The notes beneath the pieces were generated by a model. It was not told the DNA's origin, did no database searches, and saw nothing but the letters and a program-made list of their open reading frames with translations. A DNA stretch of 64,000 nt from Celeribacter naphthalenivorans (lineage in GTDB: Bacteria > Pseudomonadota > Alphaproteobacteria > Rhodobacterales > Rhodobacteraceae): NCBI RefSeq assembly GCF_020524585.1, contig NZ_JAIVLK010000005.1, forward strand, positions 310,001 to 374,000, in the 5' to 3' direction. Shown here piece by piece: positions 1 to 8,026 of this stretch; positions within the stretch are counted from its first letter, which is position 1; each line of letters starts with the position of its first letter. A program made the position numbers and the translations under genes.

Positions 1-188
1 GCTCGGCGGTTGTGTCGCGGCAAGTGATGGAGGCTGATCCCGGCAATATCGTGCATTGCCCCTATTCGATCTACGTCGCGGATCGTGAAGGCAAGGTCAC
101 GATCGGGTTCCGCGATTATCCCGACGGCCCGATGCAGGCGGTCGAAGATTTGCTGACAGAGATTGTCGAAGAGGCCACGAGCTTTTAA
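1..188 (+). CDS. DUF302 family protein, C-terminal part (truncated by window edge)
   Basis: An open frame enters from the left edge and ends at TAA 186-188, giving 61 visible residues. The visible part contains the stretches KVTIGFRDYPDGP and AVEDLLTEIVEEA, which fit the C-terminal half of the DUF302 fold, a small alpha/beta domain of uncertain biochemical role often found near sulfur or redox genes. The next gene starts 32 bases downstream on the same strand, so co-transcription with the Crp/Fnr regulator is plausible. The N-terminus is outside the window, so start and full length cannot be given. The family call is from recognition of the C-terminal pattern only. Confidence 0.6.
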   Translation, partial: SAVVSRQVMEADPGNIVHCPYSIYVADREGKVTIGFRDYPDGPMQAVEDLLTEIVEEATSF

Positions 189-219
189 ATATTCCTTCGG
201 ACGATGGAAGGGATAAAAG

Positions 220-876
220 ATGGATTGGATCGACCGGTTTGCGGGGCTCTCGACACTTGAGCCCAAGGTGCGCGCGCGTCTCGTGGCGCAGTCGCAGATC
301 ATTCATCTGCCCGCTGGAACAATTTTGTTCGGCCCCGGAAAAAGCCCCGAAAACCTTTTGATGCTGATCGAGGGCACGGTGCGGGTGCAGCAGACCACCG
401 AAGCGGGGCGCGAGATTGTGCTTTACCGGGTGCATGCTGGGGAGAGCTGTGTGATGACCACGGCCTGCCTGCTGGCCTATGAAGATTATAGCGCCGAGGG
501 TATTGCCGAGACTGAAATCGACGCCGTCGCCATCCCGCGCCGGGTGTTCGACGATCTGGTCGCCACCTCGCAGAGCTTTCGCAATTTCGTGTTCTCCGCC
601 TATTCGCGCCGGATCACCGATCTGTTCCATGTGATCGAAGAGATTGCGTTTCAAAAGATCGATATTCGGCTGGCGCAGAAGCTGTTGGAGCTGACCAACG
701 GCGGGCCTGTGCTTAAGGCGACGCATGCGCAACTGGCCGCAGAACTGGGGTCAGCGCGCGAGGTGATTTCGCGTCAGTTGCAGGAATTCCAACGCCGCGG
801 ATGGGTTCAAACCGCCCGCGGCGAGGTCAAGCTGACGGATCGCGAGGCGCTGGACGCGCTCGCGCATTCCGCCTGA
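220..876 (+). CDS. Crp/Fnr family transcriptional regulator
   Basis: A 218-residue protein with the Crp/Fnr layout: a cyclic-nucleotide-type beta-barrel sensor at about residues 15-125, a dimerisation helix, and a C-terminal winged helix-turn-helix at about 150-215 with the recognition segment LGSAREVISRQLQEF. The N-terminal cysteine cluster that gives FNR its Fe-S cluster is absent, and the few cysteines (in ESCVMTTACLL) lie inside the barrel. It is therefore not a classical FNR; haem, redox or ligand sensing are all possible. It ends one base before the convergent DUF2892 gene, and the three genes may form a small redox or sulfur response unit. The effector is unknown. Confidence 0.85.
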   Translation: MDWIDRFAGLSTLEPKVRARLVAQSQIIHLPAGTILFGPGKSPENLLMLIEGTVRVQQTTEAGREIVLYRVHAGESCVMTTACLLAYEDYSAEGIAETEIDAVAIPRRVFDDLVATSQSFRNFVFSAYSRRITDLFHVIEEIAFQKIDIRLAQKLLELTNGGPVLKATHAQLAAELGSAREVISRQLQEFQRRGWVQTARGEVKLTDREALDALAHSA

Positions 877-1077
877 TTATTTCATCTTGCAGGTGTTGAT
901 TCCGAAGATCGAATAGAGCGGGCAAGAGGACATCAGCCCGGTCACCAGCGGGATGATCCCGATCAAATAGAGCCAGCGCAGCGAGGCGTCGGCGTTCAGG
1001 AAGAACCCGAGGATGAGCGCAAGGCCGACAACGATGCGCAGGATGCGGTCAAGGCCGCCGACATTTTTTTTGAGCAT
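877..1077 (-). CDS. DUF2892 (YgaP-like) inner membrane protein
   Basis: A 66-residue protein with two hydrophobic helices (about residues 12-27 and 37-50) and the DUF2892 signature: N-terminal NVGGLDRILRIVVG and a C-terminal CPLYSIFGINTC with two cysteines. I start it at the ATG at 1077 rather than four codons upstream because GGAGG lies five bases before it. In the family this module occurs alone or fused to rhodanese domains. The stop abuts the stop of the convergent regulator at 220-876. The function is not established; an association with sulfur chemistry is inferred from the family. Confidence 0.8.
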   Translation of the reverse strand: MLKKNVGGLDRILRIVVGLALILGFFLNADASLRWLYLIGIIPLVTGLMSSCPLYSIFGINTCKMK

Positions 1078-1270
1078 GGAACCCTCCATTGGTGAACCTA
1101 TGGGTAAGCTACGGCTCCGCGCGCCCGCCTGTCTGTAACAAACTCACATCCAGCGCATAGGCTCGACGGTTTTTCTCATAAGAAAGAGAAGCGGGGTAAA
1201 TGTTCGATTTGTACAAAAAGAAAGCGGGGCCTCGTGTGAGACCCCGCCAAATGGTTCGAAAAGAGATGGT

Positions 1271-2770
1271 TTAGTCCATCGCTTTGAAGTTCAAAGCAAC
1301 CCCGTCCTTGATGCCGGAGAACCAGCGGGCGGTGACTTTTTTCGTCTTGGTGTAGAATTTGAACGCGTCGGGCCCGTATTGGTCGAGATCGCCAAAGGCG
1401 GATTTTTTCCAGCCGCCGAAGGAGAAATAGGACAGCGGCACAGGGATCGGGAAGTTGATGCCGACCATGCCCACATCGACACGGGCGGCAAAATCCCGCG
1501 CGGTGTCGCCATCGGCGGTGTAGATCGCGGTGCCGTTGCCATATTGGTTGTCGAGAATGAGGTTGAGCGCGTCCTCATAGCTGTCCATCCGCACGGTGGA
1601 GAGCACCGGGCCGAAGACCTCTTCCTTATAGATGTCCATGTCCGGGGTGACGTTGTCAAAGAGCGTCGGGCCGACGAAATAGCCATTCTCATAGCCCTGG
1701 ATTTTCATGCCGCGGCCATCGGTCAAAAGCGTCGCGCCCTGATCGACACCGGCGGTGATGAGGCTCTCGATGCGCTCTTTGGCCTGCGCGGTGATCACCG
1801 GGCCGTAGTCCGTGTCCTCGCCTGCGGTGTAGGGGGCCACTTTGAGCTTTTCGATCTTCGGCACCAGCTTTTCGATCAGGCGATCTGCGGTTTCCTTGCC
1901 CACCGGCACGGCGACGGACACGGCCATGCAGCGTTCGCCAGCGGCACCAAACCCGGCCCCGACCAGCGCGTCGGCGGCCTTATCGAGATCGGCGTCGGGC
2001 ATGATGATCATGTGGTTCTTCGCCCCACCGAAACATTGCGCGCGCTTGCCGTTGGTGGCGGCGCGACCGTAGATATATTGCGCAATCGGGGTAGAGCCGA
2101 CAAAGCCCACGGCCTGGATGGTTTCGTTGTCGAGGATCGCGTCGACGGCCTCTTTGTCGCCATGGACGACCTGAAGAACGCCATCCGGCAGACCGGCCTG
2201 TTGGATCAGCTCAGCGAGCATCAGGGAGGTCATCGGCGTGCGCTCGGACGGTTTCAGGATCATCGCGTTGCCCGAAGCAATCGCAGGCGCCATTTTCCAG
2301 AGCGGGATCATCGCCGGGAAGTTGAACGGCGTGATGCCAGCCACGACGCCAAGCGGTTGGCGGATGGAGTAGAGATCAATGCCCGGACCCGCGTCGCCGA
2401 CGAATTCGCCTTTGAGCAAAGCCGGCGCGCCCATGCAGACCTCGACCACTTCGAGGCCACGTTGCACGTCACCCTTGGCATCCGGCAGCGTCTTGCCGTG
2501 TTCGCGCGACAGGCATTCGGCCAGCGCATCCATGTTCTCGTTGATCAACTGACCGAATTTCATGAAGACTCGCGCGCGGCGCTGCGGGTTCACCTTGGCC
2601 CATTCTTTTTGGGCGACAGCGGCTTTTTCGACCGCATCGGCCAGCTCGGCAGGCGTGGCGAGCGGCACTTTGGCGATGACTTCGCCGGTGGCCGGGTTGC
2701 GCACTTCGGAGAAGCGGCCGGACGTGCCTGCGACATAGGTGCCGTTGATGAAATGTTTGAGCTCTTGCAT
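1271..2770 (-). CDS. mmsA: Methylmalonate-semialdehyde dehydrogenase (CoA-acylating)
   Basis: A 499-residue aldehyde dehydrogenase matching MmsA along its full length. It would convert methylmalonate semialdehyde or malonate semialdehyde to propionyl-CoA or acetyl-CoA in valine, inositol or beta-alanine breakdown. Visible family marks are the N-terminal HFINGTYVAGTSGRFSEV, the Rossmann segment PFNFPAMIPLWKMAPAI, and the catalytic cysteine in GAAGERCMAVSV. The start ATG at 2770 follows AGGAGG. The 155-bp gap to the divergent LysR gene makes that regulator the likely controller. The companion genes usually seen (mmsB, acyl-CoA dehydrogenase) are not in this window. Confidence 0.93.
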   Translation of the reverse strand: MQELKHFINGTYVAGTSGRFSEVRNPATGEVIAKVPLATPAELADAVEKAAVAQKEWAKVNPQRRARVFMKFGQLINENMDALAECLSREHGKTLPDAKGDVQRGLEVVEVCMGAPALLKGEFVGDAGPGIDLYSIRQPLGVVAGITPFNFPAMIPLWKMAPAIASGNAMILKPSERTPMTSLMLAELIQQAGLPDGVLQVVHGDKEAVDAILDNETIQAVGFVGSTPIAQYIYGRAATNGKRAQCFGGAKNHMIIMPDADLDKAADALVGAGFGAAGERCMAVSVAVPVGKETADRLIEKLVPKIEKLKVAPYTAGEDTDYGPVITAQAKERIESLITAGVDQGATLLTDGRGMKIQGYENGYFVGPTLFDNVTPDMDIYKEEVFGPVLSTVRMDSYEDALNLILDNQYGNGTAIYTADGDTARDFAARVDVGMVGINFPIPVPLSYFSFGGWKKSAFGDLDQYGPDAFKFYTKTKKVTARWFSGIKDGVALNFKAMD

Positions 2771-2845
2771 GGAAACCTCCTGATCTTTGAGGGGAGTTTA
2801 ACTTTGCGTTTTTGTCTCTAAAAGAGAGAAGATTTCAAAAACATT

Positions 2846-2859
2846 TTGCATTTTCGCAA
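2846..2859. promoter_or_regulatory. Palindrome between mmsA and the LysR gene, candidate operator
   Basis: TTGCATTTTCGCAA is a TTGC-N6-GCAA dyad centred between the divergent genes. A related TGCAATTGCGCA follows about 20 bases later. Dyads of this type suit LysR binding, but the assignment rests on position only. Confidence 0.35.
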
Positions 2860-2928
2860 TGGTGGAGCTTTGTTGAGCTGCAATTGCGCAGGGTGCGGAT
2901 CGCATGAAGAACTGACGAGGCGAAGGTG

Positions 2929-3822
2929 ATGAATTGGGATGATTTGCGGGTGTTTCTGGCGGTGGCGCGCACGGAAAGCCTGTCGGGGGCGGGGCGACAG
3001 CTCAAGATCGACCCGGCCACGGTGGGGCGGCGCATTGCGCGGCTCGAAGAGGGGCTGGGCGCGCCTCTGTTCGCCAAATCGCCGCAGGGCTATGAATTGA
3101 CGCGCGATGGCGGGCGGCTTTTGGCCCATGCGGAGGCGGCGGAGCAGGCGGTGTCCTTAGGGCTCGATGACCTGTCCGGTGACGGGGATGAGCAGCTCAA
3201 GGGCGTGATCCGCATCGGCGCGCCGGATGGCTGTGCGAACTATGTGCTGCCGCGCGTTGTGGCGCGAATCGCTGAGGAACACCCGGAGCTGGAGGTGCAG
3301 ATCATCGCGCAGCCACGGCTGTTCAGCCTGTCGAAACGCGAGGTCGACCTTTATGTCAGCGTGTCTCCGCCAAGTTCCGGGCGTTTGCTGGTGCAGAAGA
3401 TCACCGACTATCACCTCTCGCTCGCGGGGATGCGCTGGTATCTGCGCCAGCATGAGGACATTACCACGCGAGAGGACCTGAAACGGCACAAATTGGTCGG
3501 CTATGTGCCCGATCTGATTTTCGACAAGGAACTCGACTATCTTGAGGAAATCGGCGCCAGCGAGGCGGATTATACGTCGAATTCCGTCTCTGTGCAGCTC
3601 AACATGATCCGCGCGGGGCTGGGCGTGGGGGTCGTGCACGACTTTTGCCTGCCCTATGTGAACCGTATGGAGCGGGTTTTGCCCGAGGACGTGCGGCTCA
3701 AACGCGCCTTCTATCTGGTGCGCCATGCGGATGACCGCAAAGTCGAACGCCTGTCGCGGTTTTCCGAGGTTTTGTGCCAAAGCATGCGGGAGGTGGTCGA
3801 ACACCTTGAACGCGAAGCTTGA
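2929..3822 (+). CDS. LysR family transcriptional regulator, divergent from mmsA
   Basis: A 297-residue LysR protein. The N-terminal winged helix-turn-helix (about 2-60) reads MNWDDLRVFLAVARTESLSG then RRIARLEEGLGAPLF; the effector-binding domain occupies about 90-290. An ATG at 2929 and a GTG one codon earlier are both possible; GAGG lies 5 to 8 bases upstream. Divergent arrangement from mmsA suggests that it controls that gene in response to a pathway intermediate. The inducer is not known. The next gene follows after 85 bases with its own strong Shine-Dalgarno sequence. Confidence 0.88.
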   Translation: MNWDDLRVFLAVARTESLSGAGRQLKIDPATVGRRIARLEEGLGAPLFAKSPQGYELTRDGGRLLAHAEAAEQAVSLGLDDLSGDGDEQLKGVIRIGAPDGCANYVLPRVVARIAEEHPELEVQIIAQPRLFSLSKREVDLYVSVSPPSSGRLLVQKITDYHLSLAGMRWYLRQHEDITTREDLKRHKLVGYVPDLIFDKELDYLEEIGASEADYTSNSVSVQLNMIRAGLGVGVVHDFCLPYVNRMERVLPEDVRLKRAFYLVRHADDRKVERLSRFSEVLCQSMREVVEHLEREA

Positions 3823-3907
3823 CAGATTGTCGCAGGCAGTGAACGCTAACATCAGGGAGAGACAGGGAAAACGCGCGACGGCGCATCAGATATTTTAGGG
3901 AGGACAC

Positions 3908-4342
3908 ATGATCGTAGGACAGATTCTGAAAGCCAAGGCCATCGACGAAACCATCACCATTCGGCCGGATATGACCGTGGGCGAGGCGGCAAATCTTTTG
4001 TCGAGCCGCAAGATCGGTGCGGTGATCGTCGCGACGGACCCGAAGCACCCCGAAGGCATTCTGTCGGAGCGCGACATCGTGCGTGAGCTGGGCAAGACCG
4101 GCAGTGAGGTTCTGGCCCATAAGGTGTCGGATTTCATGACGCGCAAACTTGTGTCCTGCCGGCCCGACGATACGGCGCTGGCCGTGTTGGAGCGGATGAG
4201 CAATGGGCGATTCCGCCACATGCCGGTGATGAGCGATGGCGAGATGATCGGCCTCGTGTCCATCGGCGATGTGGTCAAGGCGCGGCTCGAACAGCTTGCG
4301 ATGGAGAACAAATCGCTCGAAGGCATGATCATGGGGCATTAA
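3908..4342 (+). CDS. CBS-domain protein (two CBS motifs)
   Basis: A 144-residue cytosolic protein consisting almost entirely of a CBS pair: repeat one spans about 8-65 (TVGEAANLLSSRKIGAVIV) and repeat two about 75-130 (LAVLERMSNGRFRHMPVMSD). Such stand-alone pairs bind adenine nucleotides and act as energy or ligand sensors for partners that cannot be read from the sequence. GGGAGGACAC precedes the ATG. The next gene, coaD, starts 145 bases downstream on the same strand and may have its own promoter. Confidence 0.85.
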   Translation: MIVGQILKAKAIDETITIRPDMTVGEAANLLSSRKIGAVIVATDPKHPEGILSERDIVRELGKTGSEVLAHKVSDFMTRKLVSCRPDDTALAVLERMSNGRFRHMPVMSDGEMIGLVSIGDVVKARLEQLAMENKSLEGMIMGH

Positions 4343-4487
4343 GGCCCTGAGAGTCATGGTGTTTGCCGGGGTTGCAAAGAAATTATGACACGTATCGGGG
4401 CGTTCGCGCCCCAATGCGCCTCAACCCTCTTGATTTCGCACCTGCAATATTGTTGCGTGCGCAGAACGAAGAGGAGGAGATCACCCC

Positions 4488-4982
4488 ATGCGTATCGGTT
4501 TGTACCCCGGCACATTCGACCCGGTGACCCACGGCCATGGCGACATCATTCGCCGGGCCTGTGCTTTGGTGGATCGTCTGGTGATCGGCGTCGCGATCAA
4601 CCGCGACAAGGGGCCTTTGTTCAGCCTCGAAGAGCGGGTCGAGATGCTCGCAGAGTACACAACAGGTCTGGCGTCGGACACCGGATGCGAGATCGTGGTG
4701 CATCCGTTCGAGAACCTGTTGATCCAATGCGCGCGCGATGTGAACGCCTCGATTATCATTCGCGGCCTGCGCGCCGTGGCGGATTTTGAATACGAATATC
4801 AGATGGTTGGCATGAACCGCGCGCTCGACAGCAAGATCGAGACCGTGTTCCTCATGGCCGATGCGCGGCATCAGGCGATTGCCTCGAAATTGGTGAAAGA
4901 GATCGCGCGTCTGGACGGCGACATCTCCAAATTCGTCGCGCCCGAGGTCGAAGCGCGGCTTTTGGCCAAGTTCAAAGCCTGA
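4488..4982 (+). CDS. coaD: Phosphopantetheine adenylyltransferase
   Basis: A 164-residue protein of normal family length. It transfers AMP from ATP to 4'-phosphopantetheine, giving dephospho-CoA, the fourth step of coenzyme A synthesis. The N-terminal YPGTFDPVTHGHGD holds the nucleotidyltransferase T/HxGH motif (THGH, residues 15-18); IIRGLRAVADFEYE is the conserved substrate-binding helix. GAGGAGATC precedes the ATG. The gene is followed after 20 bases by a strong hairpin that ends transcription from both sides. Confidence 0.96.
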   Translation: MRIGLYPGTFDPVTHGHGDIIRRACALVDRLVIGVAINRDKGPLFSLEERVEMLAEYTTGLASDTGCEIVVHPFENLLIQCARDVNASIIIRGLRAVADFEYEYQMVGMNRALDSKIETVFLMADARHQAIASKLVKEIARLDGDISKFVAPEVEARLLAKFKA

Positions 4983-5002
4983 AGGTTTGAAACACGAGAC
5001 AT

Positions 5003-5042
5003 GAAAACGCCCCGCAGGAGGAGGACTGCGGGGCGTTTTTCG
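5003..5042 (-). ncRNA. Hairpin RNA with CCUCCUCC loop 3' of the DUF1127 gene (cuckoo/CcsR-like); also terminator
   Basis: On the minus strand an 11-bp stem starting ACGCCCCGCAG and closing CTGCGGGGCGT encloses the loop UCCUCCUC, and is followed by TTTT. It lies about 20 bases after the stop of the DUF1127 gene. In Rhodobacter sphaeroides the CcsR (cuckoo) RNAs have a CCUCCUCCC-type anti-Shine-Dalgarno loop and are co-transcribed with a DUF1127 gene; this single copy matches that arrangement. Read on the plus strand the same structure, followed by TTTTT, would terminate coaD. Assignment as a processed sRNA is inference. Confidence 0.6.
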
Positions 5043-5059
5043 TGCGTGATGTCTAAATC

Positions 5060-5218
5060 TTATCCGTAGATCGCGTCATGGGCCATTTGGCGAGCGCGGA
5101 TCTCGTCGATGTTCAGATCGGCTTTGACCTTGGCGGAAAGACGGTTCAGCTCGGCGAGTGTGCGGCGATAAGCGGCCCGTTTGCGGGCGGCGGTGGCGAG
5201 GGAGACGAGCGTTTTCAT
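5060..5218 (-). CDS. DUF1127-type small basic protein
   Basis: A 52-residue protein starting MKTLVSLATAARKRAAYRRT and ending HDAIYG. The arginine-rich N-terminal half with the pattern YRRTLAELNRLS and the end in A-I-Y-G fit the DUF1127 family; R. sphaeroides CcaF1 belongs there and is reported as an RNA-binding protein acting with the adjacent CcsR RNAs. AAGGA lies about nine bases before the ATG. The minus-strand hairpin at 5003-5042 follows the stop. A promoter with an internal palindrome lies at 5259-5288. RNA binding here is inferred from the family and context. Confidence 0.75.
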   Translation of the reverse strand: MKTLVSLATAARKRAAYRRTLAELNRLSAKVKADLNIDEIRARQMAHDAIYG

Positions 5219-5258
5219 AATGCCGATCCTTTGGGTCCAGTCTGCGTTTTCTGGCCCC

Positions 5259-5288
5259 TATATGCGCTCGAATTAGCGCTAACACCAA
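5259..5288 (-). promoter_or_regulatory. Promoter with embedded palindrome for the DUF1127/RNA unit
   Basis: Reading the minus strand, TTGGTG (5288-5283) and CATATA (5264-5259) are separated by 18 bp and resemble -35 and -10 elements. The perfect palindrome TTAGCGCTAA (5273-5282) lies inside the spacer, where a bound repressor would block RNA polymerase. Similar TTAGCG boxes occur before both gap genes. Confidence 0.45.
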
Positions 5289-5434
5289 TGCCGGTTCGCC
5301 AAGATCGTTATGCGCTTTGTGCATGGGTTTTCCGGAAATGCATGGCGTTCTGCGTGGTCTGACGAGCGCCATCCTTATTTATGTCAAAATGATCTGATTT
5401 GCTCTGTGTATTGATTTTAGAGAGGAATGCATTT

Positions 5435-6061
5435 GTGAAACCGCTGATATTGTTTGCCGTTATATTTTGCACAGCACTTTCCTGCGTCACGCCCTTACGG
5501 GCCGGGCCACAAGACGATGTGGAACGGATTTCAGAGCATCTTTTGCAGGCGGGGATCGGTCAGATGGTGCAGGCCTCTGTTGCGCAAAGCTATGCGGATC
5601 ATATGACTGTCGCGTTGCGGCCCTATAGGGTGCGGATCGCGGATCCGGATCTTTTTGCGGAGCCGTTGCCTGATGAGGTGACTGCTGAAAACGTCACGTA
5701 TTTCAGGCAGACCCTTGAAGAGGAATTGCTGCGAAAAGCGAGTGCTCAACAGCTGTCAGATCTTCTGCGTCTTCTGCAGCAACCGCCTGAAATGTCACCG
5801 CAGGAGCAACCCAGCTCGATCGAAGATATTAAGGACCGTCTGGACGAAATGATTGAGAATAAACAGATTGAATCCGATGTCATTCCTCCAATCATTTTGA
5901 TGGGGGCGATCACCAAGGCTATCCTGCGTTTGCCCACACCGGAGGTCGATCCGATTCCTCTCTTCATGAGTGACATGTTGGAGGTGGACGGTGTTTTCGA
6001 ATTTCCAAACCGGATTGTGAAGCAGGACCTTCGCCGCAAGATCGAGGCTGCGCACCGCTGA
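5435..6061 (+). CDS. Exported protein of unknown function, low-GC
   Basis: A 208-residue protein that I do not recognise. I start it at GTG 5435, preceded by AGAGGA, because this gives a clean signal peptide (MKPLILFAVIFCTALSCV, cleavage near LRA/GP). The mature part is acidic and helical, with conserved-looking segments DDVERISEHLLQAGIG and RQTLEEELLRKASAQQLSDL, somewhat like DUF2059-type periplasmic proteins, but this is weak. Line 5821-5880 has 23 G+C of 60 bases, well below neighbouring genes, so recent acquisition is possible. It stands alone between DUF1127 and the convergent marC. Confidence 0.7.
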   Translation: MKPLILFAVIFCTALSCVTPLRAGPQDDVERISEHLLQAGIGQMVQASVAQSYADHMTVALRPYRVRIADPDLFAEPLPDEVTAENVTYFRQTLEEELLRKASAQQLSDLLRLLQQPPEMSPQEQPSSIEDIKDRLDEMIENKQIESDVIPPIILMGAITKAILRLPTPEVDPIPLFMSDMLEVDGVFEFPNRIVKQDLRRKIEAAHR

Positions 6062-6069
6062 TACGCGGA

Positions 6070-6720
6070 TCAGAACGCCGGGATCACCCCGATCGCGACG
6101 AAGCCGTTGAGCACCGCATCCACGGCGACGGCGGCCAAAATCATCCCCATGACGCGGGACACGATGGCCGCCCCGGTTTCGCCAATGGCCCGCAGGATCG
6201 GTTGCGCGGCCAGGAGGATCACGAGGGTGATCAAAAGCACGACGACCATGATCGCGGCGGTCATGGCCTGATGGGCAACGGAAAAGCGGTCGTTGTCGGT
6301 GAGCATGACCACGGCCAGCATCGCACCGGGCGAGGCGATGGAGGGCATGGCGAGCGGAAAGACGGAGACGCGGCGGGCCTGAGCCTGTTGATCGCTGCGG
6401 GGCTTTTCGACTTGTGCGGTTTCGAGCGAGGGTTTGCCGTCGCCGAAGATCATCGTGAGTGCAAAGAGGAACAGGACCAGCCCGCCTGCGATCTGGAAGG
6501 ACGGGAGGCCGAGGCCTAGGGCTTCGAGTACCGCCTGTCCAAGGAGCACGAAGGCCAGCAGGATGACAAAAGCGATGACCACGGCACGCGCCGCCGCCAT
6601 GCGCGACAGGCGCGGCGCGAGGCCTGCTGTTGCGGCGATAAAGACGGGCAGGGTGCCGATCGGGTCGATGACGACCCAAAGCGTGATGAACTCGCTGAGA
6701 ATGGTGGAAAAGCTGGGCAT
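6070..6720 (-). CDS. marC: MarC family (UPF0056) integral membrane protein
   Basis: A 216-residue protein with six predicted membrane helices. Family marks are the N-terminal WVVIDPIGTLPVFIAAT and the central AMPSIASPGAMLAVVMLTDN. The loop between helices 3 and 4 (DGKPSLETAQVEKPRSDQQ) is hydrophilic. MarC proteins lie in the inner membrane; the once-proposed role in multidrug resistance was not upheld, so the function is open. The stop is eight bases from the convergent exported-protein gene. Confidence 0.88.
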   Translation of the reverse strand: MPSFSTILSEFITLWVVIDPIGTLPVFIAATAGLAPRLSRMAAARAVVIAFVILLAFVLLGQAVLEALGLGLPSFQIAGGLVLFLFALTMIFGDGKPSLETAQVEKPRSDQQAQARRVSVFPLAMPSIASPGAMLAVVMLTDNDRFSVAHQAMTAAIMVVVLLITLVILLAAQPILRAIGETGAAIVSRVMGMILAAVAVDAVLNGFVAIGVIPAF

Positions 6721-6840
6721 GGATACTTTGGCTGAGCGGGTGGGGGTAGGGCGTGATAGACAGCAGATAACATGCGTTCGGGCGGGAACAAGAGGCTCTC
6801 TGCCTGTACAGCGCGAAAGCAGACAGAATGCCTAAAAAAA

Positions 6841-6862
6841 CGCCCCGGAATTCTCCGGGGCG
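6841..6862 (-). terminator. Intrinsic terminator downstream of gap (first copy)
   Basis: CGCCCCGGA / TCCGGGGCG is a 9-bp perfect stem with a 4-base loop. On the minus strand it is followed by seven T residues (6840-6834). Confidence 0.85.
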
Positions 6863-6901
6863 TCTCCTTCTCCCGTTCGCGCGGGATAACTTATGGCGTT
6901 T

Positions 6902-6946
6902 TTAGAGGAACTTGCTCATGGCGATAGCCGTGTCTGCCATACGGTT
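6902..6946 (-). pseudogene. Remnant duplicate of the gap 3' end
   Basis: Minus-strand codons read NRMADTAIAMSKFL followed by TAA, matching the end of the adjacent gap gene ([14 protein letters not shown] then TGA). The 45 bases differ from 6996-7040 at only four positions. The copy lies about 50 bases downstream of the real stop with no coding sequence before it, so it looks like a tandem duplication whose remainder was lost. Confidence 0.75.
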
Positions 6947-6948
6947 CA

Positions 6949-6973
6949 AAAGCTCCGACGCAGGCGGAGCTTT
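6949..6973 (-). terminator. Hairpin between gap and its duplicated 3' end
   Basis: AAAGCTCCG / CGGAGCTTT is a 9-bp perfect stem with a 7-base loop, 23 bases after the gap stop. On the minus strand the stem ends in four T. It may be a first, weaker terminator ahead of 6841-6862. Confidence 0.5.
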
Positions 6974-6995
6974 CCCCCCGCCGCGTCAGCGTGCC

Positions 6996-7997
6996 TCAGA
7001 GGAACTTGCTCATGGCGACAGCCGTATCGGCCATACGGTTCGAGAAGCCCCATTCGTTGTCATACCAAGTCAGAATGCGGCACATGGTGCCTTCCATGAC
7101 TTTGGTCTGATCGGTGTGGAAGATCGAGCTGTGCGGATCGTGGTTGAAATCCGAAGACACGAGCTTGCGGTCGGTGAAGCCGAGGATGCCTTTGAGCGGG
7201 CCATTTGCGGCGGCGCGGATTTTCTCGTTGATCTCTTCGACGGTCGTGTCGCGGGCGGCCTCGAAGGTCAGGTCGACGACAGAGACGTTCGGGGTCGGCA
7301 CGCGGATCGCGACACCGTCTAGCTTGCCGGCGAGTTCCGGAAGCACCAGACCCACGGCTTTTGCGGCACCGGTGGAGGTCGGGATCATCGACAGGGCGGC
7401 GGCGCGGGCGCGATACAGGTCTTTGTGCATCGTGTCGAGCGTCGGCTGGTCACCGGTGTAGCTGTGGATCGTGGTCATGAAACCTTTGACAATGCCAATC
7501 TCGTCGTTCAGCACTTTGACGACCGGTGAGAGGCAGTTGGTGGTGCAGGAGGCGTTGGACACAACGATGTCATCGGCGGTCAGCACGTCGTCGTTCACGC
7601 CGAAGACGACGGTCTTGTCGGCGCCAGCGGCGGGGGCGGAGACCAGAACGCGTTTGGACCCGTTCTTGAGGTGCAGGGCAGCTTTTTCCTTAGCGGTGAA
7701 AATGCCGGTGCACTCCAGCGCAATGTCCACATCCCCCCAAGGCAGATCTTCGGGGTTGCGGATGGCGGTTACCTTGATCGGGCCACGACCGGCGTCGATG
7801 GTGTCTTCGGTGAATTTCACCTCGACCGGGAAACGGCCATGCACGCTATCGAACTGCAACAGGTGGGCGTTGGTTTCCACCGGGCCCAGATCGTTGATCG
7901 CCACCACCTCGACATCGGTCCGGCCCGATTCGATGATGGCGCGCAATACGTTACGCCCGATACGCCCAAATCCATTGATTGCAACTTTCACGGCCAT
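6996..7997 (-). CDS. gap: Glyceraldehyde-3-phosphate dehydrogenase, type I (NAD-type copy)
   Basis: A 333-residue GAPDH oxidising glyceraldehyde-3-phosphate to 1,3-bisphosphoglycerate. The N-terminal [20 protein letters not shown] is the NAD-binding motif; [10 protein letters not shown] carries the catalytic cysteine; [15 protein letters not shown] is the conserved C-terminus. Asp36 (AINDLG) is the residue that normally selects NAD over NADP. I chose ATG 7997 because AAGGAGGT lies six bases upstream. A second paralog lies 473 bases upstream in the same direction. The leader carries a TTAGCGCTA box and a hairpin with a CCUCC loop. Confidence 0.95.
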   Translation of the reverse strand: MAVKVAINGFGRIGRNVLRAIIESGRTDVEVVAINDLGPVETNAHLLQFDSVHGRFPVEVKFTEDTIDAGRGPIKVTAIRNPEDLPWGDVDIALECTGIFTAKEKAALHLKNGSKRVLVSAPAAGADKTVVFGVNDDVLTADDIVVSNASCTTNCLSPVVKVLNDEIGIVKGFMTTIHSYTGDQPTLDTMHKDLYRARAAALSMIPTSTGAAKAVGLVLPELAGKLDGVAIRVPTPNVSVVDLTFEAARDTTVEEINEKIRAAANGPLKGILGFTDRKLVSSDFNHDPHSSIFHTDQTKVMEGTMCRILTWYDNEWGFSNRMADTAVAMSKFL

Positions 7998-8026
7998 GTC
8001 AGCACCTCCTTGACGCGATGGCTGGT

